Positions 27,096 to 36,717 are shown, numbered from the stretch's first letter. The stretch is 47,532 nucleotides of DNA from Limnovirga sp038203525 (GCA_038203525.1 JBBRDW010000020.1:1-47532); one strand, 5' to 3'. Notes: generated by a model from the letters alone, not told the origin. Program-made: numbers and translations.

Positions 27096-29525
27096 TTACT
27101 CTGATCTTAAACATTTTACCGGATTTACCGTTGCTGCTTTTACGGCCTGAAAGCTAACTGTAGCAAGCGCCACAAGCATTGCCGCGATTGCTGCAAGAAA
27201 AAATACCCACCATTGAATATCTACGCGGTAGGCAAAATCTTTTAGCCAATTGTTCATAGCATACCATGCTACAGGAAATGCAAGCAGCGAAGCAACTATT
27301 ACGAGTTTCAAAAAATCTTTCGATAGTAATGTTACAATGCTGTTTACATTTGCGCCGAGCACTTTTCGTACACCAATTTCTTTTACGCGCTGCGTAATGG
27401 TAAAAGCAGAAAGTGCAAACAAACCAAGGCACGCAATGAAAATAGCAATACAGGCAAACGTGGTAAAGATTGTACCCTGTCTTTGTTCCGATTCATAAAG
27501 CTTGTCGAAATTCTCATCCAGAAAAGTGAACTCGTAAGGGATTTCAGGCAGGAATTTTTTCCATGTTTTTTCAAGATATTCAACCGCTGCCGCAGTGTTA
27601 TTACCCGATATTTTTACCGACAGGATATTAAAATAATTGGATGATGGTGGAAACATTAGAAGTACCATTGGCACGATTGCCTGGTGCATACTTTCGAAAT
27701 TAAAATCTTTAACCACACCGATGATATGCCCATTTGTGTTGCCATATTTAAAGTCTTTACCAACTGCATCCCGGGCGGATTTCCAGCCAAGTGCTTGCAC
27801 CGCCGTTTCATTTATAATAAAACTGGAAGTATCGGTTCCAAAGGATCTTGAAAAATTTCTGCCCGCCGCTAAACCAATACTATAAGTTGGTACAAAATCG
27901 TAGTCAACGGAAACATATTTTATATCTGTACTGGTTGCTACCATTGAATCTCCGGAAAGTGTGTAAGCATTTTGGTTATCAAGCAACCTGCCTGTTGGTA
28001 TGCGTGAGGAACGGGTAAGGTCTTTAAAATTACTATTCAATAGCAGCTCAGCTCTGAATGCTTCAAACTTATCGCCTAGCGCACTGTTATAAGGAATAAC
28101 AGCAATATGGTCTTTATTAAACCCAAGCGATTTTTGCTGCATAAAATGCAGTTGCTGAAAAACGATTGCTGTTGTAATAATAAGAATAATGGAAATTGAA
28201 AATTGTGTTATCACCAATATTTTACGAAATGAAATATTGCTGCCACCAACTTTGAAGATTCCTTTCAGGGTTTTTACCGGTTGAAAAGATGACATGAATA
28301 GTGCAGGATAAATGCCTGATAAAGTACCTACTAAAAAAGGGGTAAGAAATATAGACAACAGTATTTGCCATTTCAACAACGAAGCAAGTGAAAGTTGCTG
28401 ACCCGAAATTTTATTGAGCCAGGGCACAGAGCAATACAGCAGAAATACAGCAACCAAAATAGCCGCCCATGAAATGATGATACTCTCACTTAAAAACTGG
28501 AAGATGAGTTCCTTTTTCCTTGCACCAACTACTTTTCTAATGCCTATTTCCTTTGCACGTAAAGCAGAGCGTGCAGTTGACAGGTTCATATAATTGATGC
28601 AGGCAATAAGCAAAATAAAAAACGCAATGGCACCAAAAATATACACCCGGCTTATATCGCCGTTGGGTTCCGCTTCATAATCTGTATGAGAATAAAGGTG
28701 AATATCTGTTAACTTCTGCAGACCTAAGCTGGTAAATTTTGAAACCTGCATACCATTGTAATCGCTTCGATCCATATGAGCATCAATAAATTTAGGGAAC
28801 CTCGCAACCATGCTTTTGGCATCGTAATTTTCAGGCAGCAGTAAGTAAGTAAAAAAAGAATTATTGCCCCAGTTGGTGCGTAAATTTTGTTCGCCATAAA
28901 CTACAGAATCTTTCAGGGTATTAAATGATAAAAGCATACCGGGATGTAAATGGGCATTAGAAGGAAAGGCCTGGTAAATACCAGTTACCTTAACGTCGAA
29001 CTGGTTATTGGCTCTGATAACTTTGTTTATGGGATCTTCGTCTCCAAAATATTTTTTAGCGTTCTCCTCTGTGAGCATTATTGAAAATGGATCTGACAAT
29101 GCTGTTTTGGGGTTACCTTTTAAAACCTTAATTGTGAATACATCGAAGATATTTTCGTCAGCAAAAAAAACATCTTTTTCGTTGATCAGTTTGTCCTTGT
29201 AGCGAAGTGGCATATTACCATTATCGAGTAACCTGGTCATTTTTTTGATCTCGGGAAAATCGGTTGGCAGGTAATAACCGAATGGTGGTGAAACGGTACT
29301 CAGTTTAAGCGATACAGCACCTTCCTGGTTGTTGAATGTTCTTGTTACGCGATAAATATTATCCGCATTTTCGTTGTACTTATCGTAGCTTAATTCATTA
29401 AGTATATAGGCAAGTATTAGCAGGCAGCATGTTAAGCCTATGGTAAGTCCAAAAAGGTTGATGAAAGAAATAAATTTATACCTCATCAAATTTCGCCAGG
29501 CGATTTTAAAATAGTTCTTTATCAT
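27096..29525 (-). CDS. ABC transporter permease P6 (duplicated MacB/FtsX type)
   Basis: The 809-residue protein begins MIKNYFKIAWRNLMRYKFIS. It has the same eight-helix, two-periplasmic-domain layout. Coupling motifs are AKEIGIRKVVGAR and VKEIGVRKVLGAN. The tail NPVKCLRSE carries a Cys where most members have Ser. It is the first permease after the DUF4097 gene and its terminator, so it probably opens a separate transcription unit containing P6-P1; no consensus promoter was identified in 29526-29720. Confidence 0.88.
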   Translation of the reverse strand: MIKNYFKIAWRNLMRYKFISFINLFGLTIGLTCCLLILAYILNELSYDKYNENADNIYRVTRTFNNQEGAVSLKLSTVSPPFGYYLPTDFPEIKKMTRLLDNGNMPLRYKDKLINEKDVFFADENIFDVFTIKVLKGNPKTALSDPFSIMLTEENAKKYFGDEDPINKVIRANNQFDVKVTGIYQAFPSNAHLHPGMLLSFNTLKDSVVYGEQNLRTNWGNNSFFTYLLLPENYDAKSMVARFPKFIDAHMDRSDYNGMQVSKFTSLGLQKLTDIHLYSHTDYEAEPNGDISRVYIFGAIAFFILLIACINYMNLSTARSALRAKEIGIRKVVGARKKELIFQFLSESIIISWAAILVAVFLLYCSVPWLNKISGQQLSLASLLKWQILLSIFLTPFLVGTLSGIYPALFMSSFQPVKTLKGIFKVGGSNISFRKILVITQFSISIILIITTAIVFQQLHFMQQKSLGFNKDHIAVIPYNSALGDKFEAFRAELLLNSNFKDLTRSSRIPTGRLLDNQNAYTLSGDSMVATSTDIKYVSVDYDFVPTYSIGLAAGRNFSRSFGTDTSSFIINETAVQALGWKSARDAVGKDFKYGNTNGHIIGVVKDFNFESMHQAIVPMVLLMFPPSSNYFNILSVKISGNNTAAAVEYLEKTWKKFLPEIPYEFTFLDENFDKLYESEQRQGTIFTTFACIAIFIACLGLFALSAFTITQRVKEIGVRKVLGANVNSIVTLLSKDFLKLVIVASLLAFPVAWYAMNNWLKDFAYRVDIQWWVFFLAAIAAMLVALATVSFQAVKAATVNPVKCLRSE

Positions 29526-29724
29526 AAACTTATTTTAAACGTAAACAAAACTTATTTAATAAAACAGAAAATACCCATGTTTTCCTCTGTGAATTTTATG
29601 CCAATCATTACCCTGATTGAATTACAATAACTTGACTATTTTCTGTACGTTCCAGTGTACGGTTCCGATACAATTATTGTTCTGTTACGATGCAGTTTGC
29701 GCAATAATTTGCGGCATTTAAAAA

Positions 29725-29766
29725 CAAAAAAAATCCCGGTAACAATTTTACTGTTTGCACCGGGAT
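29725..29766 (-). terminator. Intrinsic terminator after DUF4097-type gene
   Basis: On the minus strand ATCCCGGT (29766-29759) pairs perfectly with ACCGGGAT (29740-29733) and is followed by a run of eight T. It lies ~100 bases downstream of the DUF4097-type stop and ~200 bases before the P6 start, dividing the array into at least two transcription units. Confidence 0.82.
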
Positions 29767-29782
29767 AGTTCAATAAAGTTAT

Positions 29783-29850
29783 AAACGTACAAGAGTGCGA
29801 CGAAACTAAAGCCAAATGCATATTCTACTGCCTGGCTAATAATTTTCTAA
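29783..29850. repeat. Right arm of interspersed element (E11), gap DUF4097-P6
   Basis: ACGTACAAGAGTGCGACGAA (from 29785) is the inverted core with one change, and CTACTGCCTGGCTAATAATT is the outer end, ~15 bases before the DUF4097-type stop. A left arm is not convincing; 29640-29690 has GTACGTTCCAGTGTACGG, which may be a remnant. On the minus strand the arm lies between the stop and the terminator. Confidence 0.65.
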
Positions 29851-29865
29851 CTGCTGTTTACTTCA

Positions 29866-30900
29866 TTATTTTAAAGTAATACTTACCCTGCCGCTGGACG
29901 CTTTTACAGTAATGGGTACTCCGCCGCCGTTCAATGTTCCGGTAATATTATTTTCGTCTGTTGACCCGCTGAAGTTATTGAGTGAGTTTACTTTTACCTT
30001 GTTTCCGCTAAGGTTAAGGTCGAGACCTTTATCTTTTGGCAGCTCAAGATTTATACTGCCGCCTGAGTTGCGCAACTTTACAAATTTACCCAGTGAAGTT
30101 ACCGCAACATCCATACTGCCACCGGTGGTAGATGCGGTTAAGCTGCCGGAAATATTATCCAACTTTACACTGCCGCCGCTGGTGCTTGCAGAAAGTTCGC
30201 CGGTAATATTGCTGCCATCAATTCTGCCGCCGCTGGTAGATGCTTCAATGGTGCCGTCAAGATCATTAAGATGCAAAGAGCCGCCCGAAGTAGCGAGATT
30301 TATTTTGCCTTTGCACTTGCTTGCCTCAATGCTTCCACCGCTGGTAGAAAGATCAATATCGTCGCTTGAATTTGCCACATGAATACTGCCTCCGCTGGTA
30401 CTGCCTTTAATCATGCCGCTAACATTATCAATATGCAGGCTGCCACCGCTGGTGCTAAAGTTCTGGCTACCCTTTAGATCGCTTAAATGAATGCTGCCGC
30501 CACTGGTAGAAAGATTGGTAGAAATACTGCCCGGCAAATAAATTTTAAAAGAAATACTCAGCGATTTTTTCCAGTTCATATCATTTTCTTTTTGCTTTGC
30601 AACCGCAGTTAGTTTATTGTTGGTAACAGAAACTTCCAGTGTATAATATTCTTCGAGCCTGCTTTTTATTTCATCTTTCGATAGGCCTGTTAGGCTGTTG
30701 TTTCCGGTTACATAAACTTCAATTTTAGCTTCACTGCTAATGCCGGCAACAGTAATACTTCCGCCAGAAGTACGTGCCATTACGTCTTTAATATTTTCGC
30801 TGCTCAGCGATTTTGTAATGTAGGGTTCTTTATCCCCTGTTTGTGCCTTTGTAATTGCAGTAACGCTTAACAGCGATAAAAAGAGAATGTACTTTTTCAT
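29866..30900 (-). CDS. Secreted DUF4097-type beta-solenoid protein with 18-residue repeats
   Basis: The 344-residue protein has a signal peptide (MKKYILFLSLLSVTAITKAQ). An N-terminal domain spans ~25-125. Eight consecutive 18-residue units follow, in which the motif TSGG recurs exactly at residues 132, 150, 168, 186, 204, 222, 240 and 258 (TTGG in the last). Consensus is xSTSGGSIHLxNLxGxIx. Related TSGG/NSGG motifs at 44 and 278 flank the block. This is the pattern of DUF4097 or head-GIN-like adhesin proteins, expected to form a right-handed beta-solenoid in the periplasm or at the cell surface. Its position between P7 and P6, on the same strand, suggests a substrate or partner of the exporter, but that is inference. 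Confidence 0.8.
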   Translation of the reverse strand: MKKYILFLSLLSVTAITKAQTGDKEPYITKSLSSENIKDVMARTSGGSITVAGISSEAKIEVYVTGNNSLTGLSKDEIKSRLEEYYTLEVSVTNNKLTAVAKQKENDMNWKKSLSISFKIYLPGSISTNLSTSGGSIHLSDLKGSQNFSTSGGSLHIDNVSGMIKGSTSGGSIHVANSSDDIDLSTSGGSIEASKCKGKINLATSGGSLHLNDLDGTIEASTSGGRIDGSNITGELSASTSGGSVKLDNISGSLTASTTGGSMDVAVTSLGKFVKLRNSGGSINLELPKDKGLDLNLSGNKVKVNSLNNFSGSTDENNITGTLNGGGVPITVKASSGRVSITLK

Positions 30901-30939
30901 GATGTTTATTTTTTGATTTTTTGTTTGTGCAAATATTAT

Positions 30940-31369
30940 TGGCCGGGCATTGGTTCATTGGTCATAGCCTGTTGCGTCGCACTCTTGTACGTTCAGAACA
31001 AAGATGAACGGCGCACAATAATCGAAAGTGTAACGGTGCATTTTTAAAAAAGTAACAGCGAAACAAAAAAAATTGTATTTATTTTCTATTCAGTAAAAAT
31101 TCATGTCAATTTCACCAACTGCTGCTAATAATTATTCAACAGATATGCCAATACTAAAACCCTTTGCTGTATTACGTTTCGGACTTTTGAGCGCACATAA
31201 ACTGTACGAAAACGAACACTTTGTGGCGTATTTGAACGTTTGAACCATGACGAGAGGAGTTTTTTTTCTTTCAATATAATATGGGAAAAGCTGCTGCTTA
31301 AGCAGAAAGCACAAGCGTGCGACGCAACGAAAGCTAAATTCATATTCCACTGCCTGGCTCAAAAAAATT
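30940..31369. repeat. Interspersed palindromic element, widely spaced arms (E12), gap P7-DUF4097
   Basis: The left arm has the perfect core GTTGCGTCGCACTCTTGTAC at 30971-30990 after GGCCGGGCATTGGTTC. The right arm has GCACAAGCGTGCGACGCAAC at 31309-31328, and the outer end CACTGCCTGGCTCAAAAAAA. The arms are ~320 bases apart, the longest spacing in the window. Frames of 72-82 codons in the spacer run across the repeat and are not called. The spacer must include the leader of the DUF4097-type gene if it is transcribed separately. Confidence 0.72.
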
Positions 31370-31403
31370 CTTTTCTTCATTCACCATTCACCACTCACCG
31401 TCT

Positions 31404-33830
31404 TTATTCCGTTCTCAAACTTTTTACGGGGTTAGCCACTGCCGCTTTTATTGCTTGAAAACTGATTGTTATTAATGCAACGCCAATAGCCATTAGGCCG
31501 GAGACTAAAAATATCCATACACTAATGTTTGTTCTGTAAGCAAAATTTTGCAGCCATTGGTACATTGCCCACCAAGCAACCGGTGTGGCGATAATAAAGG
31601 CCATAATTACCAGCTTTATAAATTCTTTCGAAAGCAGTGAAGTGATGCTTGCCACAGTTGCACCCAGCACTTTGCGTATGCCTATTTCTTTCACACGCTG
31701 CTTGGCAGAAAACGTTGCCAAACCGAATAAGCCTAAACATGCGATAAATACAGCGACGAATGCAGCAGCAATAAATACCTTGCCTAATTGCTGTTCGGCG
31801 TGGTATTGCTGATCATATTTTTCATCAGCGAAAAAATATTCAAAAGGGTTACCCGGGAAAGTTTTATTGTATAAACCTTTTATCGTTGTAATTTTTGATG
31901 CAATATTTCTCGAATCTGTTTGTATAGTAAAAAAAGAGAATGAGACTGAACCCAGATAAATGGTTGGCTTAATAGGTTCACGCAACGAAAGATGATGATA
32001 ATCTTTTACCACACCGATTATCTCAAAAGGTTGGCCCCAGTTTATTTTTTCGCCAATCAAATTCTTTTTAACGTCAAACCCAAGTTGCCTTGCAGCGCTT
32101 TCGTTGATGATCACTTTTCTTACATTGTTCCAGCTTGCTTCCGCATCATTCTGGCTAAATGTCTGCCCTTGTGCAAAGGCAATTTCATACGTATCAAAAA
32201 AGTTTTGATCACAAATAAACATCTGGTAAGAATTTTTTTTATCCGTCTCTCCTGCATTTAATTTTGTAATTCCTCCCGTTGAAAAATTATAGCCAACACC
32301 AGGCACATTATTGCTGGCTGCATATTTTTTTACAAATGACAATTGTGCGAGGCTATTTTTAAATGAACTATTTTTTTCCGCCTGACCATCACTGGACACT
32401 GTGGGTCCCTGTATCACCAGCAACTGGTTTAAATTCATGCCGAGATTTTCAGTTTTCATGTATTGCAATTGCCTGTATAAAACAACGGTAGCGATGATGA
32501 AAACAATAGATGCAGTAAACTGGAAAACAACGAGTGCTTTGCGTACAGACAAGCCTTTGATAAAAATACTGCCTTTACTGCGGATGGTATTGGATGGTTT
32601 GAATGCAGTTAAAACAAACGCTACATAACTGCCGGAAAGCACTGATCCAACTACGATCATTACAATACCAGCCAGCCAGAATAAGCCATTATTTAAAACA
32701 GATAAAGAAAGTTGTTTGCCGGTAAAATTGTTGAATAATCCTTGTAAAATATTCACCAGTAAAAAGGCAATAAAAACGCTTGCGGTAGTTAATAAAAATG
32801 TTTCTGTAAGGTGCTGAAACATAAGCTGGCTGCGGCTTGCGCCCAATACTTTTCTTACTCCAACTTCTTTTGCGCGGCTGAATGCCTGCGCTGTGGAAAG
32901 ATTAATATAGTTAAGCCAGGCAATCAATAATATTAATATTGCGATGCAGGCAAACACCGTTACCAACAGCAGGTTTCCATACGTTTGATAAGGATAACTG
33001 AATGATGGAGCAAGATGCAGTTCACTGAACGGCTGCAGATAAACAACGTCGGTTTTTGAATCAGGATTTATAGAACGTACAAACTGGGTAATGCTGCCTG
33101 CCAGTGCAGAAGCATTTGCATCTTTTCTTAGTTGAAAATAAATACTGGTAAAACCAGAACCAGTTCCGTTTGGGTCAGCCCAGTCATTACCATCGCGGTT
33201 GGCGGCGGACTCAAGTGTTTGTAAAGAGAGCAAAACATTTGCTTTTATATCTGACGCTTCCGGCAATTTGTAAACTGCCTTTACGGTATAAAGTGTATTG
33301 CCAAACTGATTGCTTACCGTAACTGTTTTATCAATTGCATTAACTGAACCGAATAATTTTTGGCTCATAACTTCTGAAAGAGCCAGCGTTTTAGCTTGCG
33401 ATAAAGATGGCGTACCGGATAATAATGGGAATGAAAAAACAGATAAAAAATTGCCATCAACATACTTTATATTCTCCTCGCGAAAAACTTTATCATCTGT
33501 TGAGCTATTGTCATTATAAGTTAACACGCCGCCTGCAATTCCATCGGCTACGCGAACACAATTCTCGATAACAGGAAACTGTTGTTTAAGAATGGGTGCA
33601 AAACCCGGAGGTAAAACATAATCTGCATTGCCTTCTTTATACAGCACGTCAGCACGGTACAGGTGATCATAGTTTTTATTGAAACGGTTGGCACTCCATT
33701 CAAATGCTACATACTGCATGATGAATAAAAAAACCGAAATGCCCAATGCAAGACCTGCAATATTTATGAACGTAAATTGCCTGTTGCGCCAAAGGCTTCG
33801 AAAAGCGGTTTTGAAATAATTTTTTAGCAT
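31404..33830 (-). CDS. ABC transporter permease P7 (duplicated MacB/FtsX type)
   Basis: The 808-residue protein begins MLKNYFKTAFRSLWRNRQFT. Layout and helices follow the array pattern. Coupling motifs are AKEVGVRKVLGAS and VKEIGIRKVLGAT, and the tail is NPVKSLRTE. Its first periplasmic domain has a distinctive loop (ANRDGNDWADPNGTGSGF) not seen in the others, so substrate contacts may differ. P8 lies only 112 bases upstream, the shortest gap in the array, so these two are probably co-transcribed. Confidence 0.88.
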   Translation of the reverse strand: MLKNYFKTAFRSLWRNRQFTFINIAGLALGISVFLFIMQYVAFEWSANRFNKNYDHLYRADVLYKEGNADYVLPPGFAPILKQQFPVIENCVRVADGIAGGVLTYNDNSSTDDKVFREENIKYVDGNFLSVFSFPLLSGTPSLSQAKTLALSEVMSQKLFGSVNAIDKTVTVSNQFGNTLYTVKAVYKLPEASDIKANVLLSLQTLESAANRDGNDWADPNGTGSGFTSIYFQLRKDANASALAGSITQFVRSINPDSKTDVVYLQPFSELHLAPSFSYPYQTYGNLLLVTVFACIAILILLIAWLNYINLSTAQAFSRAKEVGVRKVLGASRSQLMFQHLTETFLLTTASVFIAFLLVNILQGLFNNFTGKQLSLSVLNNGLFWLAGIVMIVVGSVLSGSYVAFVLTAFKPSNTIRSKGSIFIKGLSVRKALVVFQFTASIVFIIATVVLYRQLQYMKTENLGMNLNQLLVIQGPTVSSDGQAEKNSSFKNSLAQLSFVKKYAASNNVPGVGYNFSTGGITKLNAGETDKKNSYQMFICDQNFFDTYEIAFAQGQTFSQNDAEASWNNVRKVIINESAARQLGFDVKKNLIGEKINWGQPFEIIGVVKDYHHLSLREPIKPTIYLGSVSFSFFTIQTDSRNIASKITTIKGLYNKTFPGNPFEYFFADEKYDQQYHAEQQLGKVFIAAAFVAVFIACLGLFGLATFSAKQRVKEIGIRKVLGATVASITSLLSKEFIKLVIMAFIIATPVAWWAMYQWLQNFAYRTNISVWIFLVSGLMAIGVALITISFQAIKAAVANPVKSLRTE

Positions 33831-33848
33831 AGTAGTAATATAAATGCG

Positions 33849-33912
33849 TTATGTACTTAGCTTTTTGTTCTTTGTTCATCTTCGTTGTGTCACTCACTTG
33901 TACGTTCAGGTC
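33849..33912. repeat. Left arm only of interspersed element (E13), gap P8-P7
   Basis: GTTGTGTCACTCACTTGTAC at 33884-33903 follows TTTGTTCTTTGTTCATCTTC, as in E9. The sequence beyond it (GTTCAGGTCAATAATGAAC) reaches the P8 stop at 33943 without a right arm, so the second half seems deleted. Confidence 0.7.
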
Positions 33913-33942
33913 AATAATGAACTTTTACCAAAGCGTAGGTTT

Positions 33943-36321
33943 CTATTCTGTTCTCAAGCTTTTTACTGGATTGGCCATAGCTGCTTTAACTGCTTGTAAA
34001 CTGATAGTTAAATAGGCGACAAATACGACAGCGAAACCAGCCGTAGCAAATACCCACCAATCAATATTGATTCGGTAAGCAAAGTTTTGTAACCAATTAC
34101 TGGTAACATACCAGGCAACAGGCGTAGCGATAACCGTTGCAAGCAAAACAAGTTTAAGAAAATCTTTTGATAGCAAACTTGCCAGCGAAGCAACGCCTGC
34201 ACCTAATACTTTACGGATACCAATTTCTTTTATACGCTGCTCGGCGGCAAATACAGTAAGGCCAAATAAACCGAGGCAGCCAACAAATACAGTAAGGCAT
34301 GCAAATAATAAAATAAGGTTAGCGGTACGCGTATCTTCAAGATAGAGATTGTTGATCGCTTCATTTACAAAAGTGTAATCCATAGGAAACTCCGTATCAT
34401 ATTGCTTATATACTTTTTGTATTTGCTGTATAGCTTCGGCTGTACTACCGGGGACAGTTTTTACAAATAAATTAAAGTAACTGTCTAAAGGCTGGTAGCG
34501 GAATATAAAAGGATCAATACTCGTGGTAAGCGATTTAAAATTGAAGTCTTTTACCACGCCAATAATAGTTCCTTTTGCGCCCCACATAATTACCTTTTTA
34601 CCAACGGCATTATTAACTGTGTAGCCCATACGCTTTACTGCTGTTTCATTTACAATAAAGTTGGCCGTATCATTTGTTTTTTGTGCGGAAAAATTATTTC
34701 CATTGAGTAATTGCATACCTAACGCTGGAATAAAATCAGGATCAACATTTGCCTGGGTAATCAAAAATTTATCATCGGGTTGCATACCTTCCCATTCCAT
34801 GTAAGAGGAATTATCAACGTTAACCAGCGACATGGTAGCCGGGGCTGCAGCAATTACATTACTCTGCTGTTCAATATCCCGCTTAAACAACAAAGATTTT
34901 TCTTTTAATATTCCTTTTAGCTGAATACTGATCAACTGTTCTTTATTAAATCCCAGGTCTTTGCTTTGTACATACTGCAACTGCCGGTACATAAAAAATG
35001 TACATACCATTAATGCAATAGAAACAGCGAATTGAAAAACAACTAACCCCTGCCAGAAAGATTTACCCGATTTAGTATTGCTGTTACTTTTAAATATTCT
35101 TGCTGGCTTAAAAGAAGACAATACAAAAGCCGGATAGAGCCCGGCAAGCAAACCAATAATGAAAATAAAGGACAGGAAGAAACCGATGAATAAAGGACTT
35201 GTTACACTTACAATTACTGACTTTCCTGTGAGTGTTTCGATATAAGGCTGTACCAGTTGTATAATAAATATGCTTAGTACTGCACTTAAGAAGGCAACTA
35301 AAATTGATTCGCTTAAGAATTGAAGTATCAACTGCCTGCGGGAAGCGCCGTTTACTTTTCGTACGCCAACTTCCATAGAACGCTTTAAAGAACGGGCAGT
35401 GGAAAGGTTAACAAAATTTACACAGGCTATTATGAGCAATAACAAGCCCACACCTACAAAAATTTGTACATACTTAATATTGCTGCGTTTACCCCAATCT
35501 GTATGAAAGTCAAACTTAGAATTAAGGTATTGTTCTTTTAAAGGCTGTAGTTGCAACAGGTCTTTTGTTTCATTATTGTTGTAAATATGTAATTGATCTT
35601 TTATTTTATTTTGAAAGGCAATAACGTCCGTTCCTGGTTTTAACTGCAAATAAGTATGATAATTATTGCTGTTCCATTTATTAGACGATTCATCAGATGC
35701 AAACAAATAAGTAATTGGTAACAATATATCAAATTGAATACTGGAATTTTGCGGCAGATCTTTTGCCACACCTGCCAGTTTAAAATCAGTCTGATCGTTT
35801 AGCCTGAATACCTGGCCGATTAATGCAGGATTGTTCTGCCAGTTTTTACCAAAATATTTTACAGCAATTTTTTCTGTGATTATAATTTCATCTGGGGATT
35901 GTAATGCGGTAGCAGGGTTTCCTTTTAATAACGGGAAGCTGAAAATATTTAATACACTATTTTCTGTGAGCAGTATATTATTCTCTTCAAATTTATTTAT
36001 ACCATTTTTTAAAGCTCCACTCCAACTGCCGAAACGCACTGTGTTTTGTATTTCAGGAAAATCTTTTTTAAGCACAGGCGCCAGCGGACCGGGTGTTACA
36101 GCCACATCATACAAAGTGCCTGCCTGGTTTTGCTTTTCGGTAATGCGGTAAATATCCGGCATGTTTTTATGAAACGAATCATAGCTTAATTCATTCCATA
36201 CATATACACATATGATAAGGCAACAAGCCATACTCAATGCAAGCCCGAAAATATTTACAGAAGAGAATACTTTGTTTTTCCAAATATTACGCCAGGCAAT
36301 TTTTATGTTAAACAGTATCAT
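33943..36321 (-). CDS. ABC transporter permease P8 (duplicated MacB/FtsX type)
   Basis: The start at ATG 36319-36321 gives 792 residues (MILFNIKIAWRNIWKNKVFS); an ATG six codons earlier is also possible. Coupling motifs are MEVGVRKVNGAS and IKEIGIRKVLGAG, and the tail is NPVKSLRTE. It is the permease closest to the ATPase gene and so may be the original partner, though the 396-base gap contains a repeat arm and a small frame. All features of a functional protein are intact. Confidence 0.88.
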   Translation of the reverse strand: MILFNIKIAWRNIWKNKVFSSVNIFGLALSMACCLIICVYVWNELSYDSFHKNMPDIYRITEKQNQAGTLYDVAVTPGPLAPVLKKDFPEIQNTVRFGSWSGALKNGINKFEENNILLTENSVLNIFSFPLLKGNPATALQSPDEIIITEKIAVKYFGKNWQNNPALIGQVFRLNDQTDFKLAGVAKDLPQNSSIQFDILLPITYLFASDESSNKWNSNNYHTYLQLKPGTDVIAFQNKIKDQLHIYNNNETKDLLQLQPLKEQYLNSKFDFHTDWGKRSNIKYVQIFVGVGLLLLIIACVNFVNLSTARSLKRSMEVGVRKVNGASRRQLILQFLSESILVAFLSAVLSIFIIQLVQPYIETLTGKSVIVSVTSPLFIGFFLSFIFIIGLLAGLYPAFVLSSFKPARIFKSNSNTKSGKSFWQGLVVFQFAVSIALMVCTFFMYRQLQYVQSKDLGFNKEQLISIQLKGILKEKSLLFKRDIEQQSNVIAAAPATMSLVNVDNSSYMEWEGMQPDDKFLITQANVDPDFIPALGMQLLNGNNFSAQKTNDTANFIVNETAVKRMGYTVNNAVGKKVIMWGAKGTIIGVVKDFNFKSLTTSIDPFIFRYQPLDSYFNLFVKTVPGSTAEAIQQIQKVYKQYDTEFPMDYTFVNEAINNLYLEDTRTANLILLFACLTVFVGCLGLFGLTVFAAEQRIKEIGIRKVLGAGVASLASLLSKDFLKLVLLATVIATPVAWYVTSNWLQNFAYRINIDWWVFATAGFAVVFVAYLTISLQAVKAAMANPVKSLRTE

Positions 36322-36394
36322 GTAAAATATTTTGTACACGAAGAATTGTGGTTGTACTTACTTATTAGTTATTCTAACGATCAATTGTATTGCT

Positions 36395-36458
36395 GCTGTA
36401 CAAGCGTGCGACGCAACGAAAGCCTAATTCATATTCTAAAGTCTGGCTCAAAAAAATC
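36395..36458. repeat. Right arm only of interspersed element (E14), upstream of P8
   Basis: GTACAAGCGTGCGACGCAAC at 36398-36417 is the inverted core, then the tail ATTCATATTCTAAAGTCTGG and CTCAAAAAAA. It abuts the stop codon of the small frame at 36457-36675. No left arm is visible in 36322-36397. Confidence 0.72.
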
Positions 36459-36675
36459 AAAGCAACTGCATGAGTCGAAAGGAAACAAATTGCACGGGTG
36501 AGAGTTCTTCGCCGGCATCTTCTTTACAGCTTCCGCCATCTGCTTTTGAAGTACCAGCTTTCCTGTACTCTTTAATATGAGAATTGTTGATGCCCGAGTA
36601 AACAGCTCCGGCAACGCAGATGACTATGGTAAAAATTATTGTGAGTTTCATATTTTTAGCTACCGTCTTTTTCAT
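36457..36675 (-). CDS. Small membrane or secreted protein, hypothetical
   Basis: An ATG at 36673-36675 opens a 72-residue frame with a basic N-terminus and a strong hydrophobic helix (LTIIFTIVICVAGAVYSGI, residues ~11-29), then a polar tail with Cys, Lys and Asp (SKADGGSCKEDAGEE). It begins 42 bases after the ATPase stop on the same strand and ends exactly where repeat arm E14 begins, which supports a real gene with the repeat in its 3' flank. I recognise no family. It could be a small accessory subunit of the exporter, or chance. Confidence 0.45.
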   Translation of the reverse strand: MKKTVAKNMKLTIIFTIVICVAGAVYSGINNSHIKEYRKAGTSKADGGSCKEDAGEELSPVQFVSFRLMQLL

Positions 36676-36717
36676 AAAATAAAAATTTCATTGCCGGATT
36701 GGTTTTAGCTGGCCGCT

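Noticed and set aside
30076..30513. Regular ~54-base DNA periodicity resembling a CRISPR-like array
   Set aside because: The period is exactly 18 codons in frame with the DUF4097-type protein; it is a protein repeat, not spaced identical DNA repeats.
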